From the NCBI GenBank assembly GCA_003220855.1, contig QHTP01000007.1:1-14595 (forward strand): 14,595 bases of DNA. Direction: 5' to 3'. This document shows, in pieces, positions 1 to 7,950 of this stretch. Within the stretch, counting starts at the first letter, position 1; every line of letters begins with the position of its first letter. The notes under the pieces are model-generated. The model did not search any database. It was not told the DNA's origin and was given only the letters and a program-made list of their open reading frames with translations. Position numbers and translations under genes: made by a program. The DNA is from Gemmatimonadota bacterium. Its GTDB lineage: Bacteria > Gemmatimonadota > Gemmatimonadetes > Gemmatimonadales > GWC2-71-9.

Positions 1-108
1 CTCATCGTGTTCCGTCACGGCAGCGAGATGGCGCGCCGCGCGGGCGTGATCCCGCGTCAGGAGCTCGACGCCATGCTCGGGTCGATCGGGCCGGTCGGCC
101 CTTCCTGA
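1..108 (+). CDS. Thioredoxin-like protein, C-terminal end (5' partial)
   Basis: Only the last 35 codons are in the window, ending at TGA 106-108. The translation begins LIVFRHGSEMARRAGVIP. This matches the last beta strand and C-terminal helix of thioredoxins, where a strand of the type LxxFxxG is followed by a variable residue pair, a Gly and a helix ending in a short tail. The catalytic CxxC motif and the cis-proline would lie upstream of the window and cannot be checked. If correct, the product is a cytoplasmic disulfide reductase. The TM2 gene starts 2 or 62 bp downstream on the same strand, so the two may be co-transcribed. Another thioredoxin-fold protein is the main alternative. Confidence 0.62.
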   Translation, partial: LIVFRHGSEMARRAGVIPRQELDAMLGSIGPVGPS

Positions 109-170
109 CCGTGCCGTCGGACGCGGTGTCGCGTTACGAGGCGGCCGACTCGAGAGAGCGGGGGGCCGCC

Positions 171-548
171 GTGTCGGATCGCTCCCGCGCCGTGGCGCTG
201 GGGCTCGCGGTCGTGGGCGGCGCGTTCGGGCTGCACCGCTTCTATACCGGTCGGGTGCAGAGCGGCATCTGGATGTGCCTCACCCTCGGCGGGATGGGGA
301 TCTGGTATCTGTACGACGTGGTGGTGATCGCGGCCGGCGACTTCCGCGACGTCGACGGGCGGCGGCTGGTGCGCTGGGACGTGGCCGGGGACGAGGCGGA
401 TCCGCCTCCCGGGGACCGCCGCGTGTCGGATCTGGAAGACCGCATGCTCGGGCTCGAGTCGCAGGTGAGCGAGCTGGCCGAGCGGCTCGACTTCACGGAG
501 CGGCTGCTGGCACAGGCGCGCGAGAAGGGCACGTTGCCGAAGGGTTAG
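171..548 (+). CDS. TM2-domain membrane protein with C-terminal coiled coil
   Basis: From the GTG at 171 the protein has 125 residues. Residues 1-57 form a TM2 domain: a short charged start (SDRSRAV), a first hydrophobic helix, the conserved turn GGAFGLHRFYTGR (residues 16-28), and a second helix ending in WYLYDVVVI. After a Pro/Asp-rich hinge, residues 85-120 form a heptad-like acidic helix (DLEDRMLGLESQVSELAERL) likely to make a coiled coil. The GTG at 111 would add 20 residues with no TM2 similarity and no ribosome binding site, whereas 171 follows a GAGAGAGCGGGGG stretch and gives the usual TM2 start; 111 remains possible. The biochemical role of TM2 proteins is poorly defined. The coiled coil suggests self-assembly or a partner at the cytoplasmic face, which is inference. 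Confidence 0.78.
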   Translation: MSDRSRAVALGLAVVGGAFGLHRFYTGRVQSGIWMCLTLGGMGIWYLYDVVVIAAGDFRDVDGRRLVRWDVAGDEADPPPGDRRVSDLEDRMLGLESQVSELAERLDFTERLLAQAREKGTLPKG

Positions 549-596
549 CTCGGAACTCGATCGTTTGCGGTTTCACCGATACCATCTCGAGGCGTC

Positions 597-1703
597 ATGA
601 AGATCGGGGTCCCGAAAGAGACCGCGGCCAACGAGCGTCGTGTCGCGCTCGTCCCCGACACGGCGGGACGCCTGGTGAAGACCGGGTTCGAGGTCCTCGT
701 GGAGCAGGGCGCCGGGGCGGCAGCGGCGTTCCCCGACGACGCGTACCGCGCCGCGGGCGCCGGTCTGGTCGCGACCCCGGCGGATGTCTTGGGGCGGAGC
801 GACGTCGTCCTCAAGGTGCAGCCACCCTCGACGGCGGAGGTCGGGCTGTGCCGGGAGGGGGCGGCGCTCGTCGCGCTGTTCCAGCCGGCGGCGGAGCGCG
901 ACGTCGTGGCCGCGCTCGCGGCGCGCAAGGTGACGGCGTTCAGTCTCGCGTTGCTGCCGCGGATCACGCGCGCGCAGCCGATGGACGTGCTGTCGTCGCA
1001 GGCGACCGTGGCGGGCTACAAGGCCGTCCTGCTCGCGGCCTCGACCGCGGGCCGGCTCTTCCCGATGCTCGTCACGGCGGCGGGGACCCTGCCTCCGGCG
1101 CGCGTGCTGGTCCTGGGGGCCGGCGTGGCGGGGCTGCAGGCGATCGCCACGGCGCGCCGCCTCGGCGCGGTCGTGTCGGCCTTCGACGTGCGCCCGGCCG
1201 TGAAGGAGCAGGTGGAGAGCCTGGGCGCGAAATTCCTGCAGCTCGAGATCGGCGAGCAGGCGGAGGCGGCGGGCGGCTACGCCAAGCAGCTCTCCGAGGA
1301 GACCCAGCGCCGCGAGCTGGCCTTCATCGCGCAGCACGTGAAGGACGCCGACGTCGTGATCACGACCGCGGCGATTCCCGGCAAGCGCGCGCCGATCCTG
1401 ATCACCAGCGACGCCGTGCGCGGCATGAAGCCCGGCTCGGTGATCGTGGATCTGGCCGCGGAGACGGGCGGGAACTGCGAGGTCACCGAGCCCGGCGCCG
1501 AGGTGCGCCGCGACGGCGTCGTCATCCTCGGACCCCTCAACCTGCCCAGCACGCTGCCGCTGCACGCGAGCCAGATGTACGCGAGGAACATCTCGAGTTT
1601 CCTGTTGCACGTGACACGAGACGGCAAGCTCGTCGTGGATTTCGACGACGAAATCATTCGTGAGACGTGCGTGACGCACGCCGGGGAGGTGAGGAAATCG
1701 TGA
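597..1703 (+). CDS. pntAA: NAD(P) transhydrogenase alpha subunit part 1, NAD(H)-binding domain I
   Basis: This is the soluble NAD(H)-binding domain of proton-translocating transhydrogenase, which transfers hydride between NADH and NADP+ coupled to proton flow. Its 368 residues fit the split-alpha type known from Rhodospirillum rubrum. The N-terminal AlaDH/PNT lobe begins MKIGVPKE. The nucleotide-contacting loop has R122, Q127, D130 and S133, with the same spacing as Arg127, Gln132, Asp135 and Ser138 of R. rubrum domain I. The Rossmann motif GAGVAGL is at 174-180, followed by the acidic strand end SAFDVRP (194-200). The ATG follows CGAGG at a short spacing, so initiation may be moderate. The gene overlaps pntAB by GTGA. 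The soluble alpha domain, membrane alpha part and beta subunit lie in order, so the enzyme appears complete and functional. Alanine dehydrogenase is excluded by the downstream partners. Confidence 0.96.
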   Translation: MKIGVPKETAANERRVALVPDTAGRLVKTGFEVLVEQGAGAAAAFPDDAYRAAGAGLVATPADVLGRSDVVLKVQPPSTAEVGLCREGAALVALFQPAAERDVVAALAARKVTAFSLALLPRITRAQPMDVLSSQATVAGYKAVLLAASTAGRLFPMLVTAAGTLPPARVLVLGAGVAGLQAIATARRLGAVVSAFDVRPAVKEQVESLGAKFLQLEIGEQAEAAGGYAKQLSEETQRRELAFIAQHVKDADVVITTAAIPGKRAPILITSDAVRGMKPGSVIVDLAAETGGNCEVTEPGAEVRRDGVVILGPLNLPSTLPLHASQMYARNISSFLLHVTRDGKLVVDFDDEIIRETCVTHAGEVRKS

Positions 1704-1996
1704 CCGAGCAACCAGTGACGGTCGACTACTGGTCGATGCTGTTCGTGTTCGTGCTGGCGACGTTCATCGGGCTGGGGGTGATCCGCCGGGTCTCGCGCCT
1801 CTTGTACACGCCGCTCATGTCGCTCACCAATGCGATCTCGGCCATTGCCGTGGTGGGGTCGATCGCCGTGACGGGCGCGGAGTACCCGAGGGCCATCCGC
1901 GTCCTCGGGGCGATCGCGCTGTTCGCCTCCATGACGAACATCGTCAGCGGATTCCTGATCACGGACCGGATGCTGAAGATGTTCAAGAAGCAATGA
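1700..1996 (+). CDS. pntAB: NAD(P) transhydrogenase alpha subunit part 2, membrane segment
   Basis: This is the small membrane part of the split alpha subunit, 98 residues, contributing helices to the proton channel (domain II). About three hydrophobic helices are visible (residues 11-27, 43-60 and 66-86). The signature is YTPLMSLTNAIS (36-47), the conserved loop and helix start of this family. The GTG at 1700 overlaps the pntAA stop (GTGA) and is preceded by GGGGAGGTGAGG, an excellent ribosome binding site. The in-frame upstream ATG at 1667 would run back into pntAA and has no such site. The stop overlaps the pntB start (ATGA), so translation is probably coupled through all three genes. Confidence 0.95.
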   Translation: MTEQPVTVDYWSMLFVFVLATFIGLGVIRRVSRLLYTPLMSLTNAISAIAVVGSIAVTGAEYPRAIRVLGAIALFASMTNIVSGFLITDRMLKMFKKQ

Positions 1997-3402
1997 CGTA
2001 CGCCGTCGCCCAGGCCGCCGCCATCCTTGCGACGGCGCTGTTCATCTTCGCGCTGTACTGGATGAACGACCCCAAGACCGCCCGCCACGCGGTGGTGGCC
2101 GGCGTCACGGGGATGCTCGTGGCCGTGCTGGCGACCTGGTTCCAGCCCGAGATCGTGCACCACGCCTGGATCGTGCTGGCAATCGTCGCCGGCTTCGTCG
2201 TCGGCGTGCCGCTCTCGCTGGTGCCGCTCACCGCCGTGCCGCAGCGAACCGCGCTGTCGCATGCGTTCGGCGGGCTCGCGGCCGGCCTGGTCGGGACGGC
2301 GGAATACGTCCTCGGCCTGACCGAACATCCTGCGCAGCTCACGGCGTTCCGCACCGGCGCCATCGTGGCAGAGGTGATCCTCGGATTCCTGACGTTCACC
2401 GGGAGCCTCATGGCCGCGGGCAAGCTGCAGGAGGTCAAGTGGATTCCGCAGCGCCCGGTGACCTACCCGGGGCAGAACGTGGTCAACATCGGCGTGCTGG
2501 CGCTCGCGGTGGCCCTGGGCGCGCTCGTCGTCATGCACCCGACGGCGTCATGGTCGGGACAGGCCTTCTACGGCATCGTCGGGCTCGCGGTGCTGTTCGG
2601 CGTCCTGCTCATCATCCCCATCGGCGGCGCCGACATGCCCACCGTCATTTCCATCCTCAACTCCTACGCCGGGCTCTCGGCCGTCGCGATGGGCTTCGTG
2701 CTCAACAACAAGCTGCTCGTGACCGCGGGCGCGCTGGACGGCTCGAGCGGCCTGATCCTCTCCATCATCATGTGCCGGGCGATGAACCGGTCGTTCACCA
2801 ACGTGCTGTTCGGGGCCTTCGGCACGGTGCAGAAGGTCGCGATCAGCGGAGAGCAGAAGGCGTGGAAGCAGGAAACGGTCGAGGGGGCCGCGCAGCTGCT
2901 CGAGCAGGCGAACCTCGTGGTCGTCATCCCGGGATACGGCATGGCGGTGGCGCAGGCCCAGCACAAGGTGCGCGAGCTGTACGATCAGCTCACCAAGCGG
3001 GGCATCACGGTCAAGTTCGCGATTCATCCAGTGGCGGGGCGCATGCCGGGCCACATGAACGTGCTGCTCGCCGAAGCGAACATTCCCTACACCGCGCTCG
3101 TCGAGATGGAGGAGATCAATCCCGACATGCCGCAGTGCGACGTGGCGCTCGTGATCGGCGCCAACGACGTGGTGAACCCGGCCGCGCGCTACGCCAAGGG
3201 GAGTCCCATTTACGGCATGCCGATTATCGACGCCGACAAGGCCAAGACGGTCCTCGCCATCAAACGGAGCAAGAACCCGGGCTTCGCCGGCATCGACAAC
3301 GAGCTGTACGTGCAGGACAACACCTGGATGCTGTTCGGTGACGCCAAAGCGGTGATCGGAGATCTGGTCAAGCAGCTCGCCGGCGGGACCGGCCTGCACT
3401 AG
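1993..3402 (+). CDS. pntB: NAD(P) transhydrogenase beta subunit
   Basis: The 469-residue beta subunit carries most of the membrane domain II and the NADP(H)-binding domain III. Residues 1 to about 270 are a series of hydrophobic helices. The cytoplasmic domain III follows, with the inverted Rossmann motif GYGMAVAQAQ at 314-323, the GAND motif at 389-392 and KRS at 424-426, which in characterised enzymes binds the 2'-phosphate of NADP. Length and motif order are normal for the family. The ATG overlaps the pntAB stop. The gene ends at TAG 3400-3402, and that stop overlaps, on the other strand, the stop of a convergent glycosyltransferase gene, so there is no room for an intergenic terminator. 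The enzyme probably supplies NADPH at the expense of proton-motive force. Confidence 0.97.
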   Translation: MTYAVAQAAAILATALFIFALYWMNDPKTARHAVVAGVTGMLVAVLATWFQPEIVHHAWIVLAIVAGFVVGVPLSLVPLTAVPQRTALSHAFGGLAAGLVGTAEYVLGLTEHPAQLTAFRTGAIVAEVILGFLTFTGSLMAAGKLQEVKWIPQRPVTYPGQNVVNIGVLALAVALGALVVMHPTASWSGQAFYGIVGLAVLFGVLLIIPIGGADMPTVISILNSYAGLSAVAMGFVLNNKLLVTAGALDGSSGLILSIIMCRAMNRSFTNVLFGAFGTVQKVAISGEQKAWKQETVEGAAQLLEQANLVVVIPGYGMAVAQAQHKVRELYDQLTKRGITVKFAIHPVAGRMPGHMNVLLAEANIPYTALVEMEEINPDMPQCDVALVIGANDVVNPAARYAKGSPIYGMPIIDADKAKTVLAIKRSKNPGFAGIDNELYVQDNTWMLFGDAKAVIGDLVKQLAGGTGLH

Positions 3403-4502
3403 CCGAGGGCTTCCAGGACCCCGGCGTAATCACGGACCATCCGCTCGACCGAATAGCGCTCCACGGCGCGGCGTCGGGCCGTCGCCGCGAGTGCCGCCCG
3501 GCGGCCCGGATCGCGGAGCAGCTCCCCCAGCAGCTGGGCGAACGCCCGCGGCTCTTCCGGTGGCGCGAGCACGCCGGCGTCTCCCAACAGCTCGGGCGTG
3601 CCGCCGCCGTCCACCGCGAGCACCGGGCGCCCGCACGCGAGCGCCTCGATCAGCACCAGCGCGAACACCTCGTCGGGGCGTGTGTGGACGACGCACGTGG
3701 CGGCGTTGTACGCCCCGACGAGATGGGACGCGTCCACCTGGCCCACGAACCGCACGTCCACGCCAAGTCGCTGCGCCTGCGCCCGGAGCGCACCATCGAG
3801 TGCCCCGGAGCCGCACAATACCACCGGCGGGGCCGGAGTCGGCAGCAGCGCCACGCTCTCGAGCAGCAGGTCCCACCGCTTCTCGATCTCGAGCGCGCCC
3901 ACGGCGACGAGGATCGGCCGGTCGCCCAGGCCGTGGCGCTGCCGGAACGCCCGCGCTGCCGCCTCGTCCGGGCGGAACAGGTCGCAGTCCACGCCGTTGG
4001 GGATCACCCGATGCCCCGCGTGCCGCATGAACGGCGCCTCGGCGAGCGCGCGCTGCGCGAGCTGCTGCGTGAGGAACACGGTCAATGCCACACGTCGGAA
4101 CGCGAGCCGCGTCAGCAGGTCGCGCGGGGGGCGGGGCATGCTGATGCAATACACCACGGCGAGCGGAGTGCGGAGCGACGCGAACGCGGCCAGTCGGATG
4201 TCGCGCGCTCGATCCACGAGCACGATGTCCGCCGCCAGATCCAGGAGGCCCCGCCGCAGGGCGCGCGCGCCGTGCAGGGTCGTGTGACCCACCGGCAGCA
4301 CGCGCACGGCCAGGTTCCGCTCCCGGAACCCGTCGGCGATGGGCTGGTACGCCACCACGGCCGTGGTGGTGTGGCCATGCTCGGCGAGGCCGCGCGCCAG
4401 CACGGCGAACACGCTGCTCGCGCCCCGCCAGAACCGGTTGGAGGTCAGGAGTGCGATTCGCAACGGCCGTCCGGCGGGCGGCGAGGACCGCTCGCTTTTC
4501 AT
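3399..4502 (-). CDS. GT4-family glycosyltransferase, downstream copy of a tandem pair
   Basis: The 367-residue protein has two Rossmann-like lobes of the GT-B fold. The N-terminal acceptor lobe begins RIALLTSNRFWRG (15-27). The C-terminal nucleotide-sugar lobe begins after NGVD (169-172) and carries EKRW (207-210), LCGSG (229-233) and the GT4 E-x7-E pair E278/E286. It probably transfers a sugar from an activated donor in the cytoplasm; donor and acceptor cannot be told. The ATG overlaps the stop of the upstream glycosyltransferase (ATGA), so translation is likely coupled. The protein aligns without gaps to that neighbour over nearly its full length and more than half the residues match by eye, showing a tandem duplication. 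An oddity is that the usual Phe-Gly of the E-x-F-G motif is Phe-Ala here (280-281). The frame stays open upstream into the neighbour, but the ATG at 4502 is where family similarity starts. Confidence 0.9.
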   Translation of the reverse strand: MKSERSSPPAGRPLRIALLTSNRFWRGASSVFAVLARGLAEHGHTTTAVVAYQPIADGFRERNLAVRVLPVGHTTLHGARALRRGLLDLAADIVLVDRARDIRLAAFASLRTPLAVVYCISMPRPPRDLLTRLAFRRVALTVFLTQQLAQRALAEAPFMRHAGHRVIPNGVDCDLFRPDEAAARAFRQRHGLGDRPILVAVGALEIEKRWDLLLESVALLPTPAPPVVLCGSGALDGALRAQAQRLGVDVRFVGQVDASHLVGAYNAATCVVHTRPDEVFALVLIEALACGRPVLAVDGGGTPELLGDAGVLAPPEEPRAFAQLLGELLRDPGRRAALAATARRRAVERYSVERMVRDYAGVLEALG

Positions 4503-5587
4503 CCGAGCGATTCCAGCAGCTCGGCGTAGTCCCGGACCATGCGTTCGACCGAATACCGCTCGACCGCACGCCGCCGCGCGGCCGCACCGAGGGCCGCGCG
4601 GCGGCCGGGATCGGCGAGCAGGCGCTCCAACTGGGTTGCAAAACCGCGCGGGTCCTCCGAAGCCGCCAGCACCCCCGCATCCCCGACGACCTCGACCGGA
4701 CCTCCGCTCGCCGGCGCCAGCACGGGTCGCCCACACGCCATCGCCTCCGCCAAGGCGAGTCCGAACGTCTCGTCGGGGCGCGTGTGGACCACGCACGTGG
4801 CCGCATTGTACGCCCCGACGAGCGTCGGCGGCTCCACCTGGCCGAGGAATGTGGCGTTCACGCCGAGCTGCCGCGCCTGCGCGCGGAGGGCGGCCTCGAG
4901 CGCGCCCGAGCCGCACAAGACGACGGGCGGGGCGGGCGGAGCCACGAGCGCCACCGCTTCCAACAGGAGGTCCCAGCGCTTCTCGGGCGCGAGCGCGCCA
5001 ACACCGACGACGAGCGGCCCTCCGGGGAGATCGTACCGCTCGCGGAAGGCGCGTCCCGCCGCCTCGTCCGGGTGAAAGAGGCCGCAGTCGACCCCGTTGT
5101 GGATCACCCGCAGCTGGGCGCGTCGCAGGAATGGCGCCGCCGCCAGCGTGTGGCGCGCGTGCTCCTCGGTGAGGAAGACGGTCACCCGCACGCGGCCGAA
5201 GGCGATCCGCGTGAAGAGATCGCGGGGCGCTTCGGGGGTGCTGATGCAGTAGACCACGGCCAGCGATCGGCCGAGCGACGCGGCGGCGGCGTGCCGGATG
5301 TCGCGCGCCATGTCCACCAGGATGATGTCCGCGCACAGCTCGCGCAGGGTGCCGCGCAGCGCTCGCGCAGCCGTGAGGCCGGTATGAGCGACGGGGAGCG
5401 TCCGCACGCTCACGCCCTGCGTCGTGAACTGGGTGGCGACCACCTCGTACGCGGCGAGTGCGGTCGTGGTGTGTCCGCGGTCGGCGAGGCCGCGCGCCAG
5501 CATCGCGAACACGCTGCTCGAGCCCCGCCAGAACCGGCTGGAGGTGAGAAGCGCGATCCGCCGCGGGCGTCTGGTTAGCGCGGCCAC
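4499..5587 (-). CDS. GT4-family glycosyltransferase, upstream copy of a tandem pair
   Basis: The 362-residue GT-B glycosyltransferase belongs to the GT4 group. The acceptor lobe starts RRIALLTSSRFWRG (9-22). The donor lobe contains NGVD (164-167), PEKRW (201-205), LCGSG (224-228) and the E-x7-E motif with E273 and E281 in ETFGLALAE, including the usual Phe-Gly. No signal peptide or membrane helix is seen, so it acts in the cytoplasm or at the inner face of the membrane. It starts at GTG 5585-5587, 13 bp inside the end of the M1 peptidase gene, and overlaps the second glycosyltransferase by 4 bp at its end. Cell-surface polysaccharide or glycolipid synthesis is the usual context for such enzymes, but nothing nearby confirms it. 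The next in-frame starts would remove the first beta strand, so the GTG is preferred. Confidence 0.9.
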   Translation of the reverse strand: MAALTRRPRRIALLTSSRFWRGSSSVFAMLARGLADRGHTTTALAAYEVVATQFTTQGVSVRTLPVAHTGLTAARALRGTLRELCADIILVDMARDIRHAAAASLGRSLAVVYCISTPEAPRDLFTRIAFGRVRVTVFLTEEHARHTLAAAPFLRRAQLRVIHNGVDCGLFHPDEAAGRAFRERYDLPGGPLVVGVGALAPEKRWDLLLEAVALVAPPAPPVVLCGSGALEAALRAQARQLGVNATFLGQVEPPTLVGAYNAATCVVHTRPDETFGLALAEAMACGRPVLAPASGGPVEVVGDAGVLAASEDPRGFATQLERLLADPGRRAALGAAARRRAVERYSVERMVRDYAELLESLG

Positions 5588-7485
5588 CTATTGTTGGCTC
5601 GATCGACGTCCGGATAGATCGCGTGGGGATCGATCACAACCCGCGTGACGGCCTTGTTGGTGCCCACGCGCGCGGTGAATCGGCTTCCCAGGTTCCACAT
5701 CTCGACCGGTAGGTCGCGCGTTTCGGTCGAGCCGTCGGCGTAGCGCAGCTCGAGCGTCACCGGCAACACCATCTGACCGCGGTTCGAGAGGAAGACGAGC
5801 GCTGTGTCGCCCGCGGCGGTCACGGAATCGACCGATTGGTCGAGCCGCGCCGTGGTGTACACCCAGGCCCGCCAGAACCAGTCCAGGTCCCTGCCCGAGA
5901 CGTTCTCGATGGTCCGGAAGAAGTCCGCCGGCTGCGGGTGGCGGAACGACCAGCGGCGAACGTACTCGCGCAGCGCGCGCTCGAACGTGTCGTTGCCGAG
6001 CACGGCGTCACGCAGGATCGTGAGCATCAGCGCCGGCTTCTGGTACGCGGTCCACGCCAGGTCGCGCGACTCGACCGGTTTGGTGATCAGCGGCTGCTCG
6101 GCCCCCGGGACGGCCGAGACGCGATAGTCGGTCAGCAGCTCGCGCCGCACCGTGTCGCCGTACGCCGTCCCCTTGAAGTAGCCCTCCGCCGAGCCGTAAT
6201 CGATGAACGTGTTGAACCCTTCATCCATCCAGGGATAGCGGCGCTCGTCCGACCCCACCATCATCGGGAACCACTCGTGGCCGAATTCGTGGGTGAGCAC
6301 CCAGTACTGATCCTCCCGTCGGTCGATGGCCGGGACGAACGTCAGCATCGGGTACTCCATTCCTTCGATCAGGCCTTCGACCGTGGTCGCGTGCGGCCAG
6401 GGATACATCCCCCAGGTTTCGCTGAAGTGCTTGATCGTGAACCACGCCATGCGGTTGGCCTCTTCCCACGGCACGGCGTCGGGCCGGTAAAAGGTCTGGA
6501 TCAGGATGCCCTTCCAGGCCGATGCGTCCCAGCGGAAATCGGGGGAGGCGGCCCAGGCGAAGTCGCGCACGCGCTGGGCCGTGAAGTGCCAGGTCTTGGT
6601 GCCCGGGGCACGCTGGGCGCCGCGTGCGGTTGCCTCCGCCTTGGTGATGACCTGCACTCCCTCGGTGGAGGCCCTCGCCTGTGCGAGCCGCGCGCGCTGC
6701 TCGGCACTCCAGACGGCGAGGGGGTTCGCTACGGTCCCCGTGGCCGCCACCACGAATCCTGCGGGCAGCGTGAGGGTCACGTCGAAGTCGCCGTACTCGA
6801 GGTAGAACTCGCCGGCGCCGATGTAGGGCAGGGGATTCCAGCCCTGCACGTCGTCGTACACGACCATGCGCGGATACCACTGGCCGATCTCGTACAGGCG
6901 GGTGCCGATCCGTCCCATGCGGCCGCCGCCGTAGGGCGGCACCGGGAAGTCCCAGGCGACGTCGAAATCGATCGTGCCGCGGGGTGGGAGCGTGCGAGGC
7001 AGCTCGACGCGCATCATCGTGCCATATTCCGAGCGCCCGAGCTCTCTTCCGGCCGCCCGAAACCGCTCGATGGTGATGCCGCCGATGAATCCCTTGCCCG
7101 TGAAGTCGAACACGGCGCCGCCCGCGAAGTGCAGCGGCGGCTGGTTCAGCGCGTAGGTCACGCTGTTCTTGGCGAAGATGTTCTGCTCGATCTGCACCCA
7201 CACGAACGCGAGCGTGTCGGGGGAGTGGTTCTCGTAGTGGATCCGCTCGCTGCCGCGAATCACGGAGCCGGCGGTGTCGAGCGTGGCCCGGATCACGTAA
7301 TCGGCGCGCTGCTGCCAGTAGTCGGGGCCGGGCGCACCGGATGCACTGCGCACTCGATTCGGCGGGGGAACGGCGAGCGCGCGGAACGGGGAGCTATCGG
7401 CAACCTGCGATTGGCACGCCAAAACGGCCATGAGCATCAGCATGCTGCGGTCGGGCCTTTCAATTCCGCATTCCGCATTCCGCAC
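5575..7485 (-). CDS. Exported M1-family zinc metallopeptidase, probable lipoprotein
   Basis: The protein is a zinc metallopeptidase of the M1 (gluzincin) family. HEFGH is at 399-403 and the third ligand E422 lies 18 residues on (HEXXH-x18-E), with E400 as catalytic base. GMEYP (375-379) replaces the GAMEN substrate motif of classical aminopeptidases. A later YQKP segment may supply the catalytic Tyr. The N-terminal beta domain spans about 60-255. The hydrophobic run MLMLMAVLAC ends in a lipobox, so residue C24 would be lipidated and the enzyme exported. The start is uncertain. The GTG at 7485 gives 636 residues and a charged n-region, but lies inside a heptamer repeat. The ATG at 7443 gives 622 residues with a weak ribosome binding site. 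The best SD/ATG pair (ATG at 7492) is one frame off. The gene follows the VOC gene by 9 bp and overlaps the glycosyltransferase by 13 bp. Confidence 0.9.
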   Translation of the reverse strand: MRNAECGIERPDRSMLMLMAVLACQSQVADSSPFRALAVPPPNRVRSASGAPGPDYWQQRADYVIRATLDTAGSVIRGSERIHYENHSPDTLAFVWVQIEQNIFAKNSVTYALNQPPLHFAGGAVFDFTGKGFIGGITIERFRAAGRELGRSEYGTMMRVELPRTLPPRGTIDFDVAWDFPVPPYGGGRMGRIGTRLYEIGQWYPRMVVYDDVQGWNPLPYIGAGEFYLEYGDFDVTLTLPAGFVVAATGTVANPLAVWSAEQRARLAQARASTEGVQVITKAEATARGAQRAPGTKTWHFTAQRVRDFAWAASPDFRWDASAWKGILIQTFYRPDAVPWEEANRMAWFTIKHFSETWGMYPWPHATTVEGLIEGMEYPMLTFVPAIDRREDQYWVLTHEFGHEWFPMMVGSDERRYPWMDEGFNTFIDYGSAEGYFKGTAYGDTVRRELLTDYRVSAVPGAEQPLITKPVESRDLAWTAYQKPALMLTILRDAVLGNDTFERALREYVRRWSFRHPQPADFFRTIENVSGRDLDWFWRAWVYTTARLDQSVDSVTAAGDTALVFLSNRGQMVLPVTLELRYADGSTETRDLPVEMWNLGSRFTARVGTNKAVTRVVIDPHAIYPDVDRANNRWPR

Positions 7486-7490
7486 TCCGC
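7463..7490 (-). repeat. Heptamer tandem repeat, four copies, at the M1 peptidase start
   Basis: On the minus strand the tract reads GCGGAGT once, then GCGGAAT three times, without interruption. It lies between the VOC stop codon and the peptidase lipobox. A strong Shine-Dalgarno (AGGAG, 7498-7502) is followed after 5 nt by ATG at 7490-7492, which runs into the repeat. With four heptamers this ATG opens a 10-codon frame that stops at TGA 7460-7462. With three heptamers it would be in frame with the peptidase. Confidence 0.9.
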
Positions 7491-7494
7491 ATGG

Positions 7495-7950
7495 TCACTC
7501 CTGAATCACCGTGATCTTGAAGCCGTCCGGATCGGTGATCGCGAACGCGCGGTCGCCCCACGGCATGTCCTGCGGCGCATGGTCCAGATGGCCTCCGCGC
7601 GCGGTGATTCCCGCGGCCAAGTCTTCGATGTCCTGCGCGGTCGAGAGCCAGATGCGCAGGCCATCGCCCTTCTTGCGATCACGTCCCTTGGCGAAGTCAT
7701 CCTGGTTGAGCATGAGATCACAGCTCCCCGCCTTCAGCTGAACGCCCCGCAGCTGACCGCCGTCCTGCCAACGCTCGCCCACCGTGAACCGGAGGACGTC
7801 GCGATACCAGGCGAGGCTCCGGCCCAAGTCGTTCACCGTGAGCGACACCGCCAGGGAGCGGAGCCGCAGGGACTCGGGCTGCTGGCGCTCGGGACGACTC
7901 GGCGCGGGCCGCTTCTTGGCCGGGCGCCGCGGTCGCTTTTTCGTAGCCAT
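7495..7950 (-). CDS. VOC/glyoxalase-fold protein with basic N-terminal tail
   Basis: The 151-residue protein has one vicinal-oxygen-chelate domain (about 30-151). The first half is SLTVNDLGRSLAWYRDVLRF, with the classic strand, then helix, then 'YRDVLRF' order. The second half ends ITDPDGFKITVIQE, the typical final strand with the DPDG turn. Such proteins act as lyases, dioxygenases or antibiotic-binding proteins, and the substrate cannot be deduced. The first 25 residues (MATKKRPRRPAKKR and on) are rich in Lys, Arg and Pro and lie outside the domain. The ATG at 7950 is preceded by AAAGGAG at 7 nt, clearly better than the in-frame start at 8007. It is the first gene of the minus-strand operon and diverges from osmC across 122 bp. 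Its stop is in the same frame as the M1 peptidase that follows. Confidence 0.88.
   Translation of the reverse strand: MATKKRPRRPAKKRPAPSRPERQQPESLRLRSLAVSLTVNDLGRSLAWYRDVLRFTVGERWQDGGQLRGVQLKAGSCDLMLNQDDFAKGRDRKKGDGLRIWLSTAQDIEDLAAGITARGGHLDHAPQDMPWGDRAFAITDPDGFKITVIQE

Noticed and set aside
3399..5336. 645-codon minus-strand frame covering both glycosyltransferases
   Set aside because: Only the part from 4502 down resembles a protein family. The upstream part is an off-frame reading of the first glycosyltransferase, which is complete in its own frame.
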